Shown here piece after piece: positions 26,126 to 34,919 of a stretch of DNA of 64,000 bases. The position numbers and the translations under genes were made by a program. Source of the DNA: Leptothrix cholodnii SP-6. Its GTDB lineage: Bacteria > Pseudomonadota > Gammaproteobacteria > Burkholderiales > Burkholderiaceae_C. The DNA lies in contig NC_010524.1 of NCBI RefSeq assembly GCF_000019785.1, positions 1,860,001 to 1,924,000 of the forward strand, read 5' to 3'. The stretch's first letter is position 1. The number at the start of each line of letters is the position of its first letter. A model generated the notes under the pieces. That model saw only the letters and a program-made list of their open reading frames with translations. It made no database searches and was not told the DNA's origin.

Positions 26126-28465
26126 ATGTCTTCGTCCCGCGCGTCCGATCCCGCCGCCGCTCCGGGCCCGGCCATTGCCGCCCCGGATGCCGCGCCGGAA
26201 GGTGCCGTGCCGAGCGACGACGCGCTGCTGTCGGCGGTGCTCTGGCTGTGCCGCCACCACGGCATCGACCGCACGCCGCACTCGCTGCTGTCGGGTCTGG
26301 GCATCTCGCAGCTGCTGACCCCGCCGCTGGCGGTGCGGGTGCTGCAGGAGGCCGGCTTCAACGCCAGCGTGGTCGACCGCGAGCCGCGCCAGATCCTGGC
26401 CCTGCTGCTGCCGGCGATCCTGCTGCTCAAGAACGGCGACGCCTGCGTGCTGCTCGAGCGCGTGGTGCGCGGCAAGGACCTGCGCTACCGCATCCTGATG
26501 CCGCCGGCCGACGCCGGCGATGCGCCGGTCGAGGTGCTGGCCAGCGAGGACGAGCTGCTGCAGGAGTATTCCGGCTACGTGCTGATGGCCACGCCGCGCC
26601 TGGGCGCCACCGCGACTGCCAACCGCGCCGCCATCGACGACATGCTGGTGCCCGGCCGCCACTGGCTGTGGGGCACGCTGCGGCGCTTCATGCCCTATTA
26701 CCGCGGCGCCATGCTGGCGGCGCTGCTGAGCAACGTGCTGATGCTGTTCATCGGCCTGTTCACCTCGGTGGTCTATGACCGGGTGATCCCGCACAAGGCC
26801 TTCGTCACGCTGTGGTCGCTGGCCGCCGGCGCCGGGCTGGCGATCGTCTTCGACCTGATCGCGCGCCAGCTGCGCAGCCACCTGATCGACCTGGCCGGCA
26901 AGAAGGCCGACCTCGCGCTGGGTGCGATCCTGTTCCGCAAGGCGCTGTCGATCCGGCTCGAGAACCGGCCGGAATCGTCGGGCTCGTTTGCGCACCAGCT
27001 CGCGCAGCTCGAGGTGGTGCGCGATTTCTCGACCTCGGCGACGATGTCGGCGATCAGCGACCTGCCGTTCATCGTGCTGTTCATGGCCATGATCTGGTTC
27101 GTCGCCGGTGAACTGGTGGTGGTGATGCTGGTGGCGGTGCCGCTGGTGCTGTTGCTGGCGGTGGCGGTGCAGCAGGTGCTGCGCCGCTCGATGACCGCCA
27201 ACCAGCGCCAGATGGCCGACATGCAGGGCCTGCTGATCGAGACCATGGAAGGCATGGAGGCGGTGCGCGCAGCCAGCGCGCAGGGCCATTTCCAGCGCCA
27301 GTACGAGGAGAGCAACGCGATGGCGGCGCAGACCTCGCTGCGCTCGCGCGCGCTGATGAGCTGGGTCAACAACGCCACGATGGTGTCGCAGCAGCTGATC
27401 ACGGTGGTGATGCTGGTGTGGGGCGTGCACCTGATCGCCGACAACCAGCTGACGGCCGGTGCGCTGATCTCGGCGGTGATGTTCGCCGGCCGGGTGGTGG
27501 CACCGCTGGGTGGCGTGGTCAGCCTGGCGTCGCGCTACCAGGGCGCGCGCGCCGCGCTGCGCGTGCTCGACAACCTGATGGCCCAGCCGAGCGAACGCGA
27601 GGAAGGCCGGCGCTACCTGCCGCGCAGCGCGATCCGCGGCCAGCTGGGCCTGCGCGACGTCAGCTTCCAGTACCAGGCCCCGCAGGCGATGGGTCAGGCG
27701 CCCGGTCCGACCGTGCTCAAGGGCATCAACCTGCGCATCGAGGCCGGCGAGCGGGTGGCCATCCTGGGCAAGATCGGCAGCGGCAAGTCGACCGTGCTGC
27801 GCCTGCTGGCCGGGCTCTACATGCCCACCGAGGGCTACACCGAGGTCGACGGCATCGACCTGCGTCAGATCGACCCGGCCGACTACCGCGCCCAGGTCGG
27901 TTTCGTGGCGCAGGAGCCGCGGCTGTTCCGCGGCAGCTTGCGCGACAACATCCTGCTCAGCCGCCCGCATGCCGGCGCCGACACGCTGGCCGAGGTGCTG
28001 CGCCTGACCGGGCTCGACCGTGTCGCCGCCGCGCACCCGTCGGGCATCGACCTGCCGGTGGGCGAGGGCGGCAACATGCTGTCGGGCGGCCAGCGTCAGC
28101 TCGTCGCGCTGGCGCGCTGCCTGGTGACGCAGCCGCAGGTGCTGCTGATGGACGAGCCGACCAGCTCGATGGACGCGCAGAGCGAGGCCCAGTTCATCGC
28201 CCAGCTCAAGCAGACGATGGGCAGCCGCACGATGGTGGCGGTGACGCACCGCCCGGCGTTGCTCGAGGTGGTGGACCGCATCGTCGTGATCGACGCCGGC
28301 AAGGTGGTGATCGACGGCCCCAAGCAGCAGGTGCTGGCGGCGCTGGCCGGCGGTGGCGCGCCGCGGCAGGCGGTCGGCCAGGCGGCCGGTCGTGCCGTGG
28401 GCATGGAGGCGGCGCCGGCTCAGCCACCGAGCGCGCAGCGACCGCCGTTCAGCGTGGTGACCTGA
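26126..28465 (+). CDS. Type I secretion ABC transporter with degenerate C39-like domain (LapB/HlyB type)
   Basis: The product has 779 residues. An N-terminal C39 peptidase-like domain (about 30-165) lacks the catalytic Cys/His, as in the LapB and HlyB groups where it binds substrate instead of cleaving it. Membrane helices span about 190-460. The nucleotide-binding domain has Walker A GKIGSGKST (548-556), the Q-loop stretch VGFVAQEPRLFRGS, signature LSGGQ (652-656), Walker B VLLMDE (672-677) and an H-loop VTHRP. With the HlyD protein one base further on, it forms the inner-membrane part of a type I secretion system for large substrates. It is the fifth gene of the run that starts with the giant repeat protein, its likely cargo. 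Confidence 0.93.
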   Translation: MSSSRASDPAAAPGPAIAAPDAAPEGAVPSDDALLSAVLWLCRHHGIDRTPHSLLSGLGISQLLTPPLAVRVLQEAGFNASVVDREPRQILALLLPAILLLKNGDACVLLERVVRGKDLRYRILMPPADAGDAPVEVLASEDELLQEYSGYVLMATPRLGATATANRAAIDDMLVPGRHWLWGTLRRFMPYYRGAMLAALLSNVLMLFIGLFTSVVYDRVIPHKAFVTLWSLAAGAGLAIVFDLIARQLRSHLIDLAGKKADLALGAILFRKALSIRLENRPESSGSFAHQLAQLEVVRDFSTSATMSAISDLPFIVLFMAMIWFVAGELVVVMLVAVPLVLLLAVAVQQVLRRSMTANQRQMADMQGLLIETMEGMEAVRAASAQGHFQRQYEESNAMAAQTSLRSRALMSWVNNATMVSQQLITVVMLVWGVHLIADNQLTAGALISAVMFAGRVVAPLGGVVSLASRYQGARAALRVLDNLMAQPSEREEGRRYLPRSAIRGQLGLRDVSFQYQAPQAMGQAPGPTVLKGINLRIEAGERVAILGKIGSGKSTVLRLLAGLYMPTEGYTEVDGIDLRQIDPADYRAQVGFVAQEPRLFRGSLRDNILLSRPHAGADTLAEVLRLTGLDRVAAAHPSGIDLPVGEGGNMLSGGQRQLVALARCLVTQPQVLLMDEPTSSMDAQSEAQFIAQLKQTMGSRTMVAVTHRPALLEVVDRIVVIDAGKVVIDGPKQQVLAALAGGGAPRQAVGQAAGRAVGMEAAPAQPPSAQRPPFSVVT

Positions 28466-28466
28466 C

Positions 28467-30023
28467 ATGGCGCGGCGCACGGCGAATCCCTGGCCCTGGT
28501 TGCAGGCACGCCTGCAGGCCTGCCTGCCGGCGCGCTGGCGGCGGGTCCAGGCCGAGCCGGTCGAGAACCCGTCTGCACCGGCCAGGAGCCCGGACGCACC
28601 GGCCGCCAAGCCGCGCAAGCCCGTGGGCATCCGCCGCGGCGGGCCGGGGCGACGCGCCACCGACGTCGACCGCCAGGAACCGCTGATGGGCCTGGAGGCC
28701 GAGCTGGCCGCGCTGCGCCGGGGCGAGCCGGTGCCCCCCGGCTCGGCCGCCCCCACGCCGCAACCGGCCGCAGCGGCGCGGGCGGCAACGCCGGCGGGGG
28801 CGCAGGTCACCCGCATCCATCCCGGCAGGGTGATGCGCGGCGACGCCGAGTTCCTGGAGGGTGTGCGCGAGGCGCAGGTCAACGAGGGCACGCCGCGTGC
28901 GCTGTGGGTGCTGTACCTGCTGTGCGCGATCGTGGTCAGCGTGCTGGTCTGGGCGACGCGGGCGCAGATCGATGTCGTCACCAAGGCCGAGGGCAAGGTC
29001 GTGCCGGACGCGCGCGAGCAGGTCATCGCCAGCCTGGAGGGCGGCATCCTGCGCGCCTTGCACGTGCGCGAAGGTGCGATCGTCGAGGCCGGCGACGAGC
29101 TGGTCCAGCTCGACCCGACCCGCATGGTCGCGCAGCAGAACGAGGGCCAGGCGCGCCAGACCGCGATGCGCGGCACGGTCGCACGGCTGCAGGCCGAGGT
29201 CCACGGCCGGCCGCTGGTGTTTCCACCCGAGGTCCGGGTCGACACGGCGGTGGTGGCGGCCGAGACCGAGGCCTACAACGCCCGCCGCCGCCTGCTCGAC
29301 GAGGCGGTCACCGTGACCCGGCGCAGCATCAGCCTGATCGACAACGAGCTCGGCATGGCCACCTACATGTCCGAACAGGGCCTGATGTCGGAGGTCGAGG
29401 TGATGCGGCTGCGCCGCCAGCGCAACGACCTGCAGATCCAGGTGCAGGAGCGCATCAACCGCTTCCGCCAGGACGCCTCGACCGAGCTGCTGCGTCTGCG
29501 CACCGAGCTGACGCTGATCGGCGAACAGCAGGTGGTCAAGGAAGACGCGCTCAAGCGCACGGTGCTGAAGTCGCCGCTGCGCGGCATCGTCAAGAACATC
29601 CGCATCAACACGCTCGGCGGCGTGGTGCCGGCCGGCGGGGCGATCATGGAGATCGTGCCGATCACCGACCGGGTGCTGGTCGAGGCCCGCATCAAGCCGG
29701 CCGACATCGGCTTCATCCAGCTCGGCATGCCGGCCGAGATCAAGCTCAGCGCCTACGAGTACTACACCTACGGCGGCCTCAAGGGCACCATCGAGTACCT
29801 CAGCCCCGACGCCCTGACCGACGAGCGCGGCGGCCCCGACAGCAGCTACTACCGCGCGCGCATCCGCACCGACGCCAGCCACCTGCGCGGCAAGGGCGAC
29901 CGCGCGCTGGCCGTGCTGCCCGGCATGGTCGCCAACGTCGAGATCCGCACCGGCGACCGCACGGTGATGGAGTTCCTGCTCAAGCCGATGCTCAAGGGCA
30001 GCGAAGCGTTCCGCGAGCGTTGA
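28467..30023 (+). CDS. HlyD-family membrane fusion protein with long cytoplasmic N-terminus
   Basis: The product has 518 residues. Residues 1-140 are a Pro/Arg/Ala-rich segment without a membrane helix, unusually long for the family. A single transmembrane helix (ALWVLYLLCAIVVSVLVWA, about 145-163) is followed by the HlyD pattern: a lipoyl/beta-barrel half (KAEGKVVPDAREQVIASLEG, GDELVQLDPTRM), a coiled-coil hairpin (about 215-360) and the second half (LKSPLRGIVKNIRINTLGGVV, AYEYYTYGGLKGTIEYLSPDAL). It bridges the ABC transporter to TolC in the periplasm. The ATG lies one base after the stop codon of the ABC gene. Its stop codon abuts that of the convergent HlyD gene. Confidence 0.92.
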   Translation: MARRTANPWPWLQARLQACLPARWRRVQAEPVENPSAPARSPDAPAAKPRKPVGIRRGGPGRRATDVDRQEPLMGLEAELAALRRGEPVPPGSAAPTPQPAAAARAATPAGAQVTRIHPGRVMRGDAEFLEGVREAQVNEGTPRALWVLYLLCAIVVSVLVWATRAQIDVVTKAEGKVVPDAREQVIASLEGGILRALHVREGAIVEAGDELVQLDPTRMVAQQNEGQARQTAMRGTVARLQAEVHGRPLVFPPEVRVDTAVVAAETEAYNARRRLLDEAVTVTRRSISLIDNELGMATYMSEQGLMSEVEVMRLRRQRNDLQIQVQERINRFRQDASTELLRLRTELTLIGEQQVVKEDALKRTVLKSPLRGIVKNIRINTLGGVVPAGGAIMEIVPITDRVLVEARIKPADIGFIQLGMPAEIKLSAYEYYTYGGLKGTIEYLSPDALTDERGGPDSSYYRARIRTDASHLRGKGDRALAVLPGMVANVEIRTGDRTVMEFLLKPMLKGSEAFRER

Positions 30024-31385
30024 TCAGCGCTCGCGCCCGGCGCGCCGCATCACCTGGGTGATCGGCTCCATCAGGTATTGCAGCGGCGTGCGTTCCTCGC
30101 CGTGCAGATAGACCTCGGCCGGCATGCCCGCCTGCAGCCGGGCGTGGGCCTCGCCGGTGACGGCCCGTTCGATCGCGTCGGGCGGCACGTCGATGGTGAC
30201 GACGTAATAGGCCATGCCGTTGTCCTTGTCGACCTGACGGTCGGCGCCGACGTAGCTGACCGAGCCCTTGACCATCTGCGTGGTGCGGTACTTGAAAGCG
30301 GTGAAGCGCAGGTCGGCGCCCTGGCCGCGCTGCACGCGGTTGATGTCCTCGGTGCGGATCTGCGCCTCGACCACCAGGCGCGGATTGGCCGGCACGATCT
30401 CGCCGACCGGCTCGCGTGGCGCGATCACGCCACCCGGCGAGGTGATGCGCAGGCCGATCACCTCGCCGTCGACCGAGGCGCTCAGCACCTGGCGCTTGGA
30501 CGCGTCGGTGGCCTTGCGCAGCTCCTGCTCGATCTCCTGCACCCGCACGTTGGCGACCTTGAGCTGGTCGCTGGCCTGCTGGCGGTAGTCGTTGCGGCTC
30601 TGGCTCAGGCGCAGTTCGATGTCGCCGATGCGCTGGTCGGCGCGCGCCATCTCGGCGCTGCGTTCGGCCATCTTGCCGCGGTAGTCGGCGATCGAGGCTT
30701 CGAGCTGCATCACCTGGGTCTCGGACACCAGGCCCTGTTTGGCCAGGCTGGTGTTGAGCGCCAGCTCGCGCGACTGCGCCTGGATCGAGTCGCGCGCGTT
30801 GCCGATCTGGGCCTGCAGCGAGGCGATCTCCTGCTGGATCTTGGCGCGCTGCTTGACCAGCAGGCCGGCCTGGCTGTCGAGCGCGTGCAGGCGGGCGGTG
30901 AACAGCGCCAGTTCCTTGTCCATGTGCTCGCGCACCACCGGGTCGTCGCGGCCGGCGGCGATCAGCTCGGGCGGGTAGGCCAGCGTCTTGCCACCGGCCT
31001 GCTCGGTTTCGAGCCGCGCCAGGCCGGCGCGTTCGGCCAGCAGGCGCTGCATCAGGCGGGTCTTGTCGGCGTTGACCGAGACGTCGCCGAGTTCGATCAG
31101 CGGATCGCCGGCACGCACCTTCTGGCCGTCGCGCACGTAGACGGCGCGCACCGTGCCGCCTTCGGCGTGCTGGACGATGCTGCGGTTGAGGTCGACCTTG
31201 ACGTGGCCCGAGGCCACCACCGCCGAGGCCAGCGGCGCAAAGCTCAGCCAGGCCAGTGCCGGCAGCAGCAGCACGCCGCCGATCAGCCGGCCCTGGCGGG
31301 TGATGGCGCGGGCCTTGGCGAGGTGCTGGCCGACGAGGTCGAATTGGGCGTCACGCGGTGACGGAGCAAGAGCGGGCAGTTGCAT
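30024..31385 (-). CDS. HlyD-family membrane fusion protein, type I secretion (PrtE type)
   Basis: The product has 453 residues. A short cytoplasmic N-terminus and one membrane helix (GVLLLPALAWLSFAPLASAVVA, about 37-58) precede a lipoyl half (GHVKVDLNRSIVQHAEGGTVRAVYVRDGQKVRAGDPLIEL), long coiled coils (about 105-285) and the C-terminal barrel (SASVDGEVIGLRITSPGGVI, ADLRFTAFKYRTTQMVKGSVSYVGADR). These features match PrtE/AprE-type adaptors. It is transcribed after the ABC gene at 31389 on the same strand, with three bases between them. It is not a recent copy of the plus-strand HlyD: the coiled-coil and N-terminal regions differ strongly. Confidence 0.92.
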   Translation of the reverse strand: MQLPALAPSPRDAQFDLVGQHLAKARAITRQGRLIGGVLLLPALAWLSFAPLASAVVASGHVKVDLNRSIVQHAEGGTVRAVYVRDGQKVRAGDPLIELGDVSVNADKTRLMQRLLAERAGLARLETEQAGGKTLAYPPELIAAGRDDPVVREHMDKELALFTARLHALDSQAGLLVKQRAKIQQEIASLQAQIGNARDSIQAQSRELALNTSLAKQGLVSETQVMQLEASIADYRGKMAERSAEMARADQRIGDIELRLSQSRNDYRQQASDQLKVANVRVQEIEQELRKATDASKRQVLSASVDGEVIGLRITSPGGVIAPREPVGEIVPANPRLVVEAQIRTEDINRVQRGQGADLRFTAFKYRTTQMVKGSVSYVGADRQVDKDNGMAYYVVTIDVPPDAIERAVTGEAHARLQAGMPAEVYLHGEERTPLQYLMEPITQVMRRAGRER

Positions 31386-31388
31386 GGT

Positions 31389-33110
31389 TCAGACCTTGGC
31401 TTGAGCGGCGGGGGCCGCTTGGGCTGCCTGGGCGGCTTGCGCCGCACGGGCCAGCGACACGACCTGGCCACCGGCGGGCGCGTGGCCGCCACGCAGGGCG
31501 GCGAGCACCTCGTCGGTGCGGCCGAAATGGGTCTGCCGGCCGCCTTCGATGACCAGCATCTTGTGCACGTGCTGGGTCAGCGTCTGGCGGTGCGTCACCA
31601 CCACCACGGTGGCCTTGCCCTGCAGGCGCTTGAGGGTCTCGGCCAGTGCCAGTTCACCGGCGCCGTCGAGGTTGGCGTTGGGTTCGTCGAGCACCACCAG
31701 CTTCGGATTGCCGTACAGCGCACGCGCCAGCGCGATGCGTTGCCGCTGTCCGGGTGACAGCAGCGCCGCGTTCGGGTCGACCTGGGTGTCGTAGCCGTCG
31801 GGCAGGCCGAGGACGAGTTCGTGCACGCCGGCGAGCTGGGCCGCCTCGACCACCAGGCCCGGGTCGACCGGGCCCATGCGGGCGATGTTGTCGGCCACGC
31901 TGCCGGCAAACAGCTCGACGTCCTGCGGCATGTAGCCGATGTGCGGGCCGATCTGCTCGCGCGTCCAGCGCGACAGGTCGACCCCGTCCAGGCGCACATG
32001 GCCCTGGCTCGGCGCCCACAGTCCGATCAGCAGCCGCACCAGCGTGCTCTTGCCGGCGCCGCTGGGGCCGAGGATGGCGAGCGACTCGCCGGCTTCGAGC
32101 CTGATCGACACGCCCATCAGCAGCGTGCGCTCGCTGCCCTGCGGGCGAAACACCAGCCCCGTCGTGCTGAGCTGGCCGTTCGGCGCCGGCAGCGCCATCT
32201 GCGGCCGGCGGTTGAAGGCCTCGCTCATCAGCGGATCGAGGCGGCGCCAGGCCAGTCGCCCTTCGGCCATGATCTTCCAGCTGCCGACGATCTGTTCGAC
32301 CGGCTGCAGTGCGCGGCCCAGCAGCATGTTCGACGCGATCAGCACGCCCGGCGTGGCCTCGCCGCGGATCACCAGCCAGGCGCCCAGCGCGGTCATCAGC
32401 ACCTGCGTCAGCTGACGGGCGATGCGGGTGGCCGAGGCCATCGCCACCGAGCGCTGCGCGACCGGGTCCTGCAGGTCGGCGACCTTGGCGCTGAGCGCGT
32501 TCCAGCGCCCGACCAGCGCGTCGGCCATGCCCATCGCCTGCGCCACCTCGGCGTTGACCATGGCCTGGTCGAGAAAGCGCTGGCTGGCGCCGGCGTCCTT
32601 CTGCAGCTTCTCGATCGATTGCTTGGTCATGCGGTCGTTCGCATAGGCCAGGCCCAGCATCAGCACCGCGCTGAGCAGCGCGGCCAGCCCCAGCCACAGG
32701 TTCGCCACCGCGATCACGGCGATGAAGATCAGCGCCCAGGGCGCGTCCATCACCGCCACCAGGCCTTGCGACGAGAACAGCGCGCGCAGCCGGCCGACGT
32801 CGCGCAGCGCCTCGTTGGTGAAGGCGCCCTGGCGACGCGCGGCCACCGCCAGCGAGAGGCGGGCGATCTCGGGCGCCATCGCGTCGTTGACGATGTTGCC
32901 GAGCACGCCCTGCAGCCGGCCGCGCAGGAAGTCGAGCGCGCCGACCAGCACCAGCGCGATCGCCAGCCCGAGCAGCAGCACCAGCAGCGTTTCCTGGCTC
33001 TGGCTGGTCAGCACGCGGTCGAACACCTGCAGGCTGAACAGCGCCGGGCCGAGCCAGAGCAGGTTGATCGCCATCGAAAAGCCGGCGACGGTGCGCAGAA
33101 GTGATTTCAT
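31389..33110 (-). CDS. Type I secretion permease/ATPase (PrtD/AprD type)
   Basis: The product has 573 residues. There is no C39-like domain; the protein starts directly with the membrane domain MKSLLRTVAGFSMAINLLWL followed by SLQVFDRVLTSQSQETLLVL, as in PrtD-type exporters. Walker A is GPSGAGKST (348-356), the signature is LSPGQ (451-455) and Walker B is LVVLDEP (471-477). An Ala/Gln-rich tail closes the protein. It forms a second type I inner-membrane complex with the HlyD protein after it. PrtD-type systems usually export RTX proteases, lipases or S-layer-like proteins. Its cargo is not obvious in the window. Confidence 0.92.
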   Translation of the reverse strand: MKSLLRTVAGFSMAINLLWLGPALFSLQVFDRVLTSQSQETLLVLLLGLAIALVLVGALDFLRGRLQGVLGNIVNDAMAPEIARLSLAVAARRQGAFTNEALRDVGRLRALFSSQGLVAVMDAPWALIFIAVIAVANLWLGLAALLSAVLMLGLAYANDRMTKQSIEKLQKDAGASQRFLDQAMVNAEVAQAMGMADALVGRWNALSAKVADLQDPVAQRSVAMASATRIARQLTQVLMTALGAWLVIRGEATPGVLIASNMLLGRALQPVEQIVGSWKIMAEGRLAWRRLDPLMSEAFNRRPQMALPAPNGQLSTTGLVFRPQGSERTLLMGVSIRLEAGESLAILGPSGAGKSTLVRLLIGLWAPSQGHVRLDGVDLSRWTREQIGPHIGYMPQDVELFAGSVADNIARMGPVDPGLVVEAAQLAGVHELVLGLPDGYDTQVDPNAALLSPGQRQRIALARALYGNPKLVVLDEPNANLDGAGELALAETLKRLQGKATVVVVTHRQTLTQHVHKMLVIEGGRQTHFGRTDEVLAALRGGHAPAGGQVVSLARAAQAAQAAQAAPAAQAKV

Positions 33111-33454
33111 GCCATCCCTGTGAGCAGCGGCGAGCCCATGATGCAGACCCGCTCGGGGCGCAAGTGTCGTGGCGGCCCGTCGAGCCGGGGGATGCGGCTA
33201 CTCGGGCAGGGGGCGAAATATTGCGCACCTTCGTCGGATCGATGCGGGTGGCCGCCGCAACCCGCGGTTTCACCGCCTCGGCCAAGCTCATCCGGTGAGC
33301 CTGCGGCGTCGCCTGGCGCCATGCGGCAGACCGGCACTGCCACGTTGAAGCCTTGCGCGGGGGCCGATTTCACGGCTTTCTCCGCGGCTGCGTCGGGCGC
33401 GGCAAACCGTATATTGCGGGCAGTTCCGTTTTTTCTGATTTCAGGAGTTTGCGC
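33111..33454. other. Divergent intergenic region between secretion ABC and TolC genes
   Basis: These 344 bases separate two divergent starts and must contain both promoters. A minus-strand frame (starting near 33291) and a plus-strand extension of the TolC frame (from 33353) run through it, but neither has family content. The only clear signal is AGGAG (33443-33447) before the TolC ATG. No terminator, repeat or RNA gene was recognised. Confidence 0.55.
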
Positions 33455-34900
33455 ATGCCCCGCCGCATCGATCGATCCAGCCCTGTCGCATCCACGTCCG
33501 GCGTCTGGGCCCAGCGCCTGGGTGCCGTGACCGCCGCGGTGGCGCTGCTGCTGCCGGTGCTGGCCCAGGCCTATTGCGACGACCCGGCCGACGCCCGCAA
33601 TCCCGCCCGTCCGGTGCTGCCCGACAGGGAAGCCTTCAGCGCGTCCGAGCTGTTCGACGGCCCGGCCGCCGGCAACGGCCTGGAACAGCTCGCCTCGCTG
33701 GCGCGCGAGGCGGTCGGCGCCAGCATCGACGCCCGAGGCGCCGAGCACACCCGGCGCGCCTCCGCGTTCGACCTGCAGCAGACCCAGGCCAGCGGCAAGC
33801 CGCAGATCGACCTGAACACCAGTGCCGGCATCGGCCAGTCCAGCATCGGTGGCGTGACCCAGCGCGCCGGCGGGGTCGGTTCGCTGGGGGTCAACGCCAG
33901 TGCGCCGCTCTACGACGGTGGCAAGCTCGACCAGCTGACCGACTACCGGCGTCGCCTGCTCGATGCCAGCGACAACGGCAGCGTGGCGTCGCGCGAACGT
34001 GCGGTGCGCGAGGCGGTGCTGGCGGTGATCGACCGCAACCGCTATCGCCTGCAGCTCAAGGTCTATCAACAGCAGGTCACCAAGCTGGCCTGCCTGGCCA
34101 GTTCGATCGAGCAGATCGTCAGACAGGATCGCGGCCGTGCCAGCGAACTGGTGCAGGCGCGCAAGAGCCAGCGCCAGGTCGAGATCTCCCGTGACGAAGC
34201 GCAGGCCGCGCTGCGCCAGGTCGATGCGCAGCTGCGCCGCATCGTCGGCGACAACGTCGCGCCCTGGGGCGCGGTGGGCGTGCCGCTGATCGAGCTGCCC
34301 GCGCTCAACAGCGTGCTCGAGGAGATCAACCAGAGCGCCGACGTGCGCCAGCTCAAGCTGCAGGCCGATGCCCAGGACAGCCTGGCGCGTGCCACCGCCG
34401 CCGACCGCTCGCCACAGGTGCGCTGGCAGGTCGGCGCCAACACCGGCCGCTCGGCACAGGTCACCACCCATGCCTGGAACGCCGGCGTCGCGCTGAGCTA
34501 CACCCTCGACGACGGCGGCACGGTGGCGGCGGCGACCAGCGCCGCGCGTGAACGCGCCGAAGCCGCGCGCCGCGCGCTGGAGTCGGCGATCAACGAACGG
34601 GTCAAGCAGGTCAGCACCCTGCACGACGCCGCGCGCAGCGCCTTCCTGCGCGCGCGCCGCTATGCCGGCGTGCTGCAGGACAGCGACCAGCTGCGCAATT
34701 CGACCTACGAGCAGTGGTCCAAGCTCGGCCGGCGTTCGCTGTTCGACCTGATCTCGGCCGAGACCGAGCACTACCAGCTGCGCATCGCCTACGTCAACGC
34801 GCTGCACGACGGCTTCGGCGCGTCGGCGCAGTTGCGCAATGCCGGCGCGGGCCTGTTGCCCTGGGTGGCGCCGGAGCTGGCGGTGGGTCAGCCGCGCTGA
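33455..34900 (+). CDS. TolC-family outer-membrane channel protein for type I secretion
   Basis: The product has 481 residues. The ATG at 33455 follows AGGAG and opens a signal peptide (RLGAVTAAVALLLPVLAQA, cleavage near residue 36). The mature part has two long alpha-helical OEP repeats with the family pattern, for example IDLNTSAGIGQSSIGG, LGVNASAPLYDGGKLDQLTDYRRR, WNAGVALSYTLDDGGTVAA and STYEQWSKLGRRSLFDLISAETEHYQLRIAYVNALHDGFGASAQL. It should form the trimeric outer-membrane exit duct. It is the only TolC in the window and may serve one or both type I systems. It ends 19 bp before the convergent fbp gene. Confidence 0.9.
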   Translation: MPRRIDRSSPVASTSGVWAQRLGAVTAAVALLLPVLAQAYCDDPADARNPARPVLPDREAFSASELFDGPAAGNGLEQLASLAREAVGASIDARGAEHTRRASAFDLQQTQASGKPQIDLNTSAGIGQSSIGGVTQRAGGVGSLGVNASAPLYDGGKLDQLTDYRRRLLDASDNGSVASRERAVREAVLAVIDRNRYRLQLKVYQQQVTKLACLASSIEQIVRQDRGRASELVQARKSQRQVEISRDEAQAALRQVDAQLRRIVGDNVAPWGAVGVPLIELPALNSVLEEINQSADVRQLKLQADAQDSLARATAADRSPQVRWQVGANTGRSAQVTTHAWNAGVALSYTLDDGGTVAAATSAARERAEAARRALESAINERVKQVSTLHDAARSAFLRARRYAGVLQDSDQLRNSTYEQWSKLGRRSLFDLISAETEHYQLRIAYVNALHDGFGASAQLRNAGAGLLPWVAPELAVGQPR

Positions 34901-34919
34901 ACCGCCGGCCGTTCTCGCG

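Noticed and set aside
26200..26620. Active C39 bacteriocin-processing peptidase in the first ABC transporter
   Set aside because: The catalytic Cys and its surrounding motif are absent; the domain matches the inactive C39-like type used for substrate binding.
33110..33291. N-terminal extension of the PrtD-type ABC transporter (frame starting near 33291)
   Set aside because: It is in a different frame from the transporter, has no family content, and the transporter already starts at a normal N-terminus.
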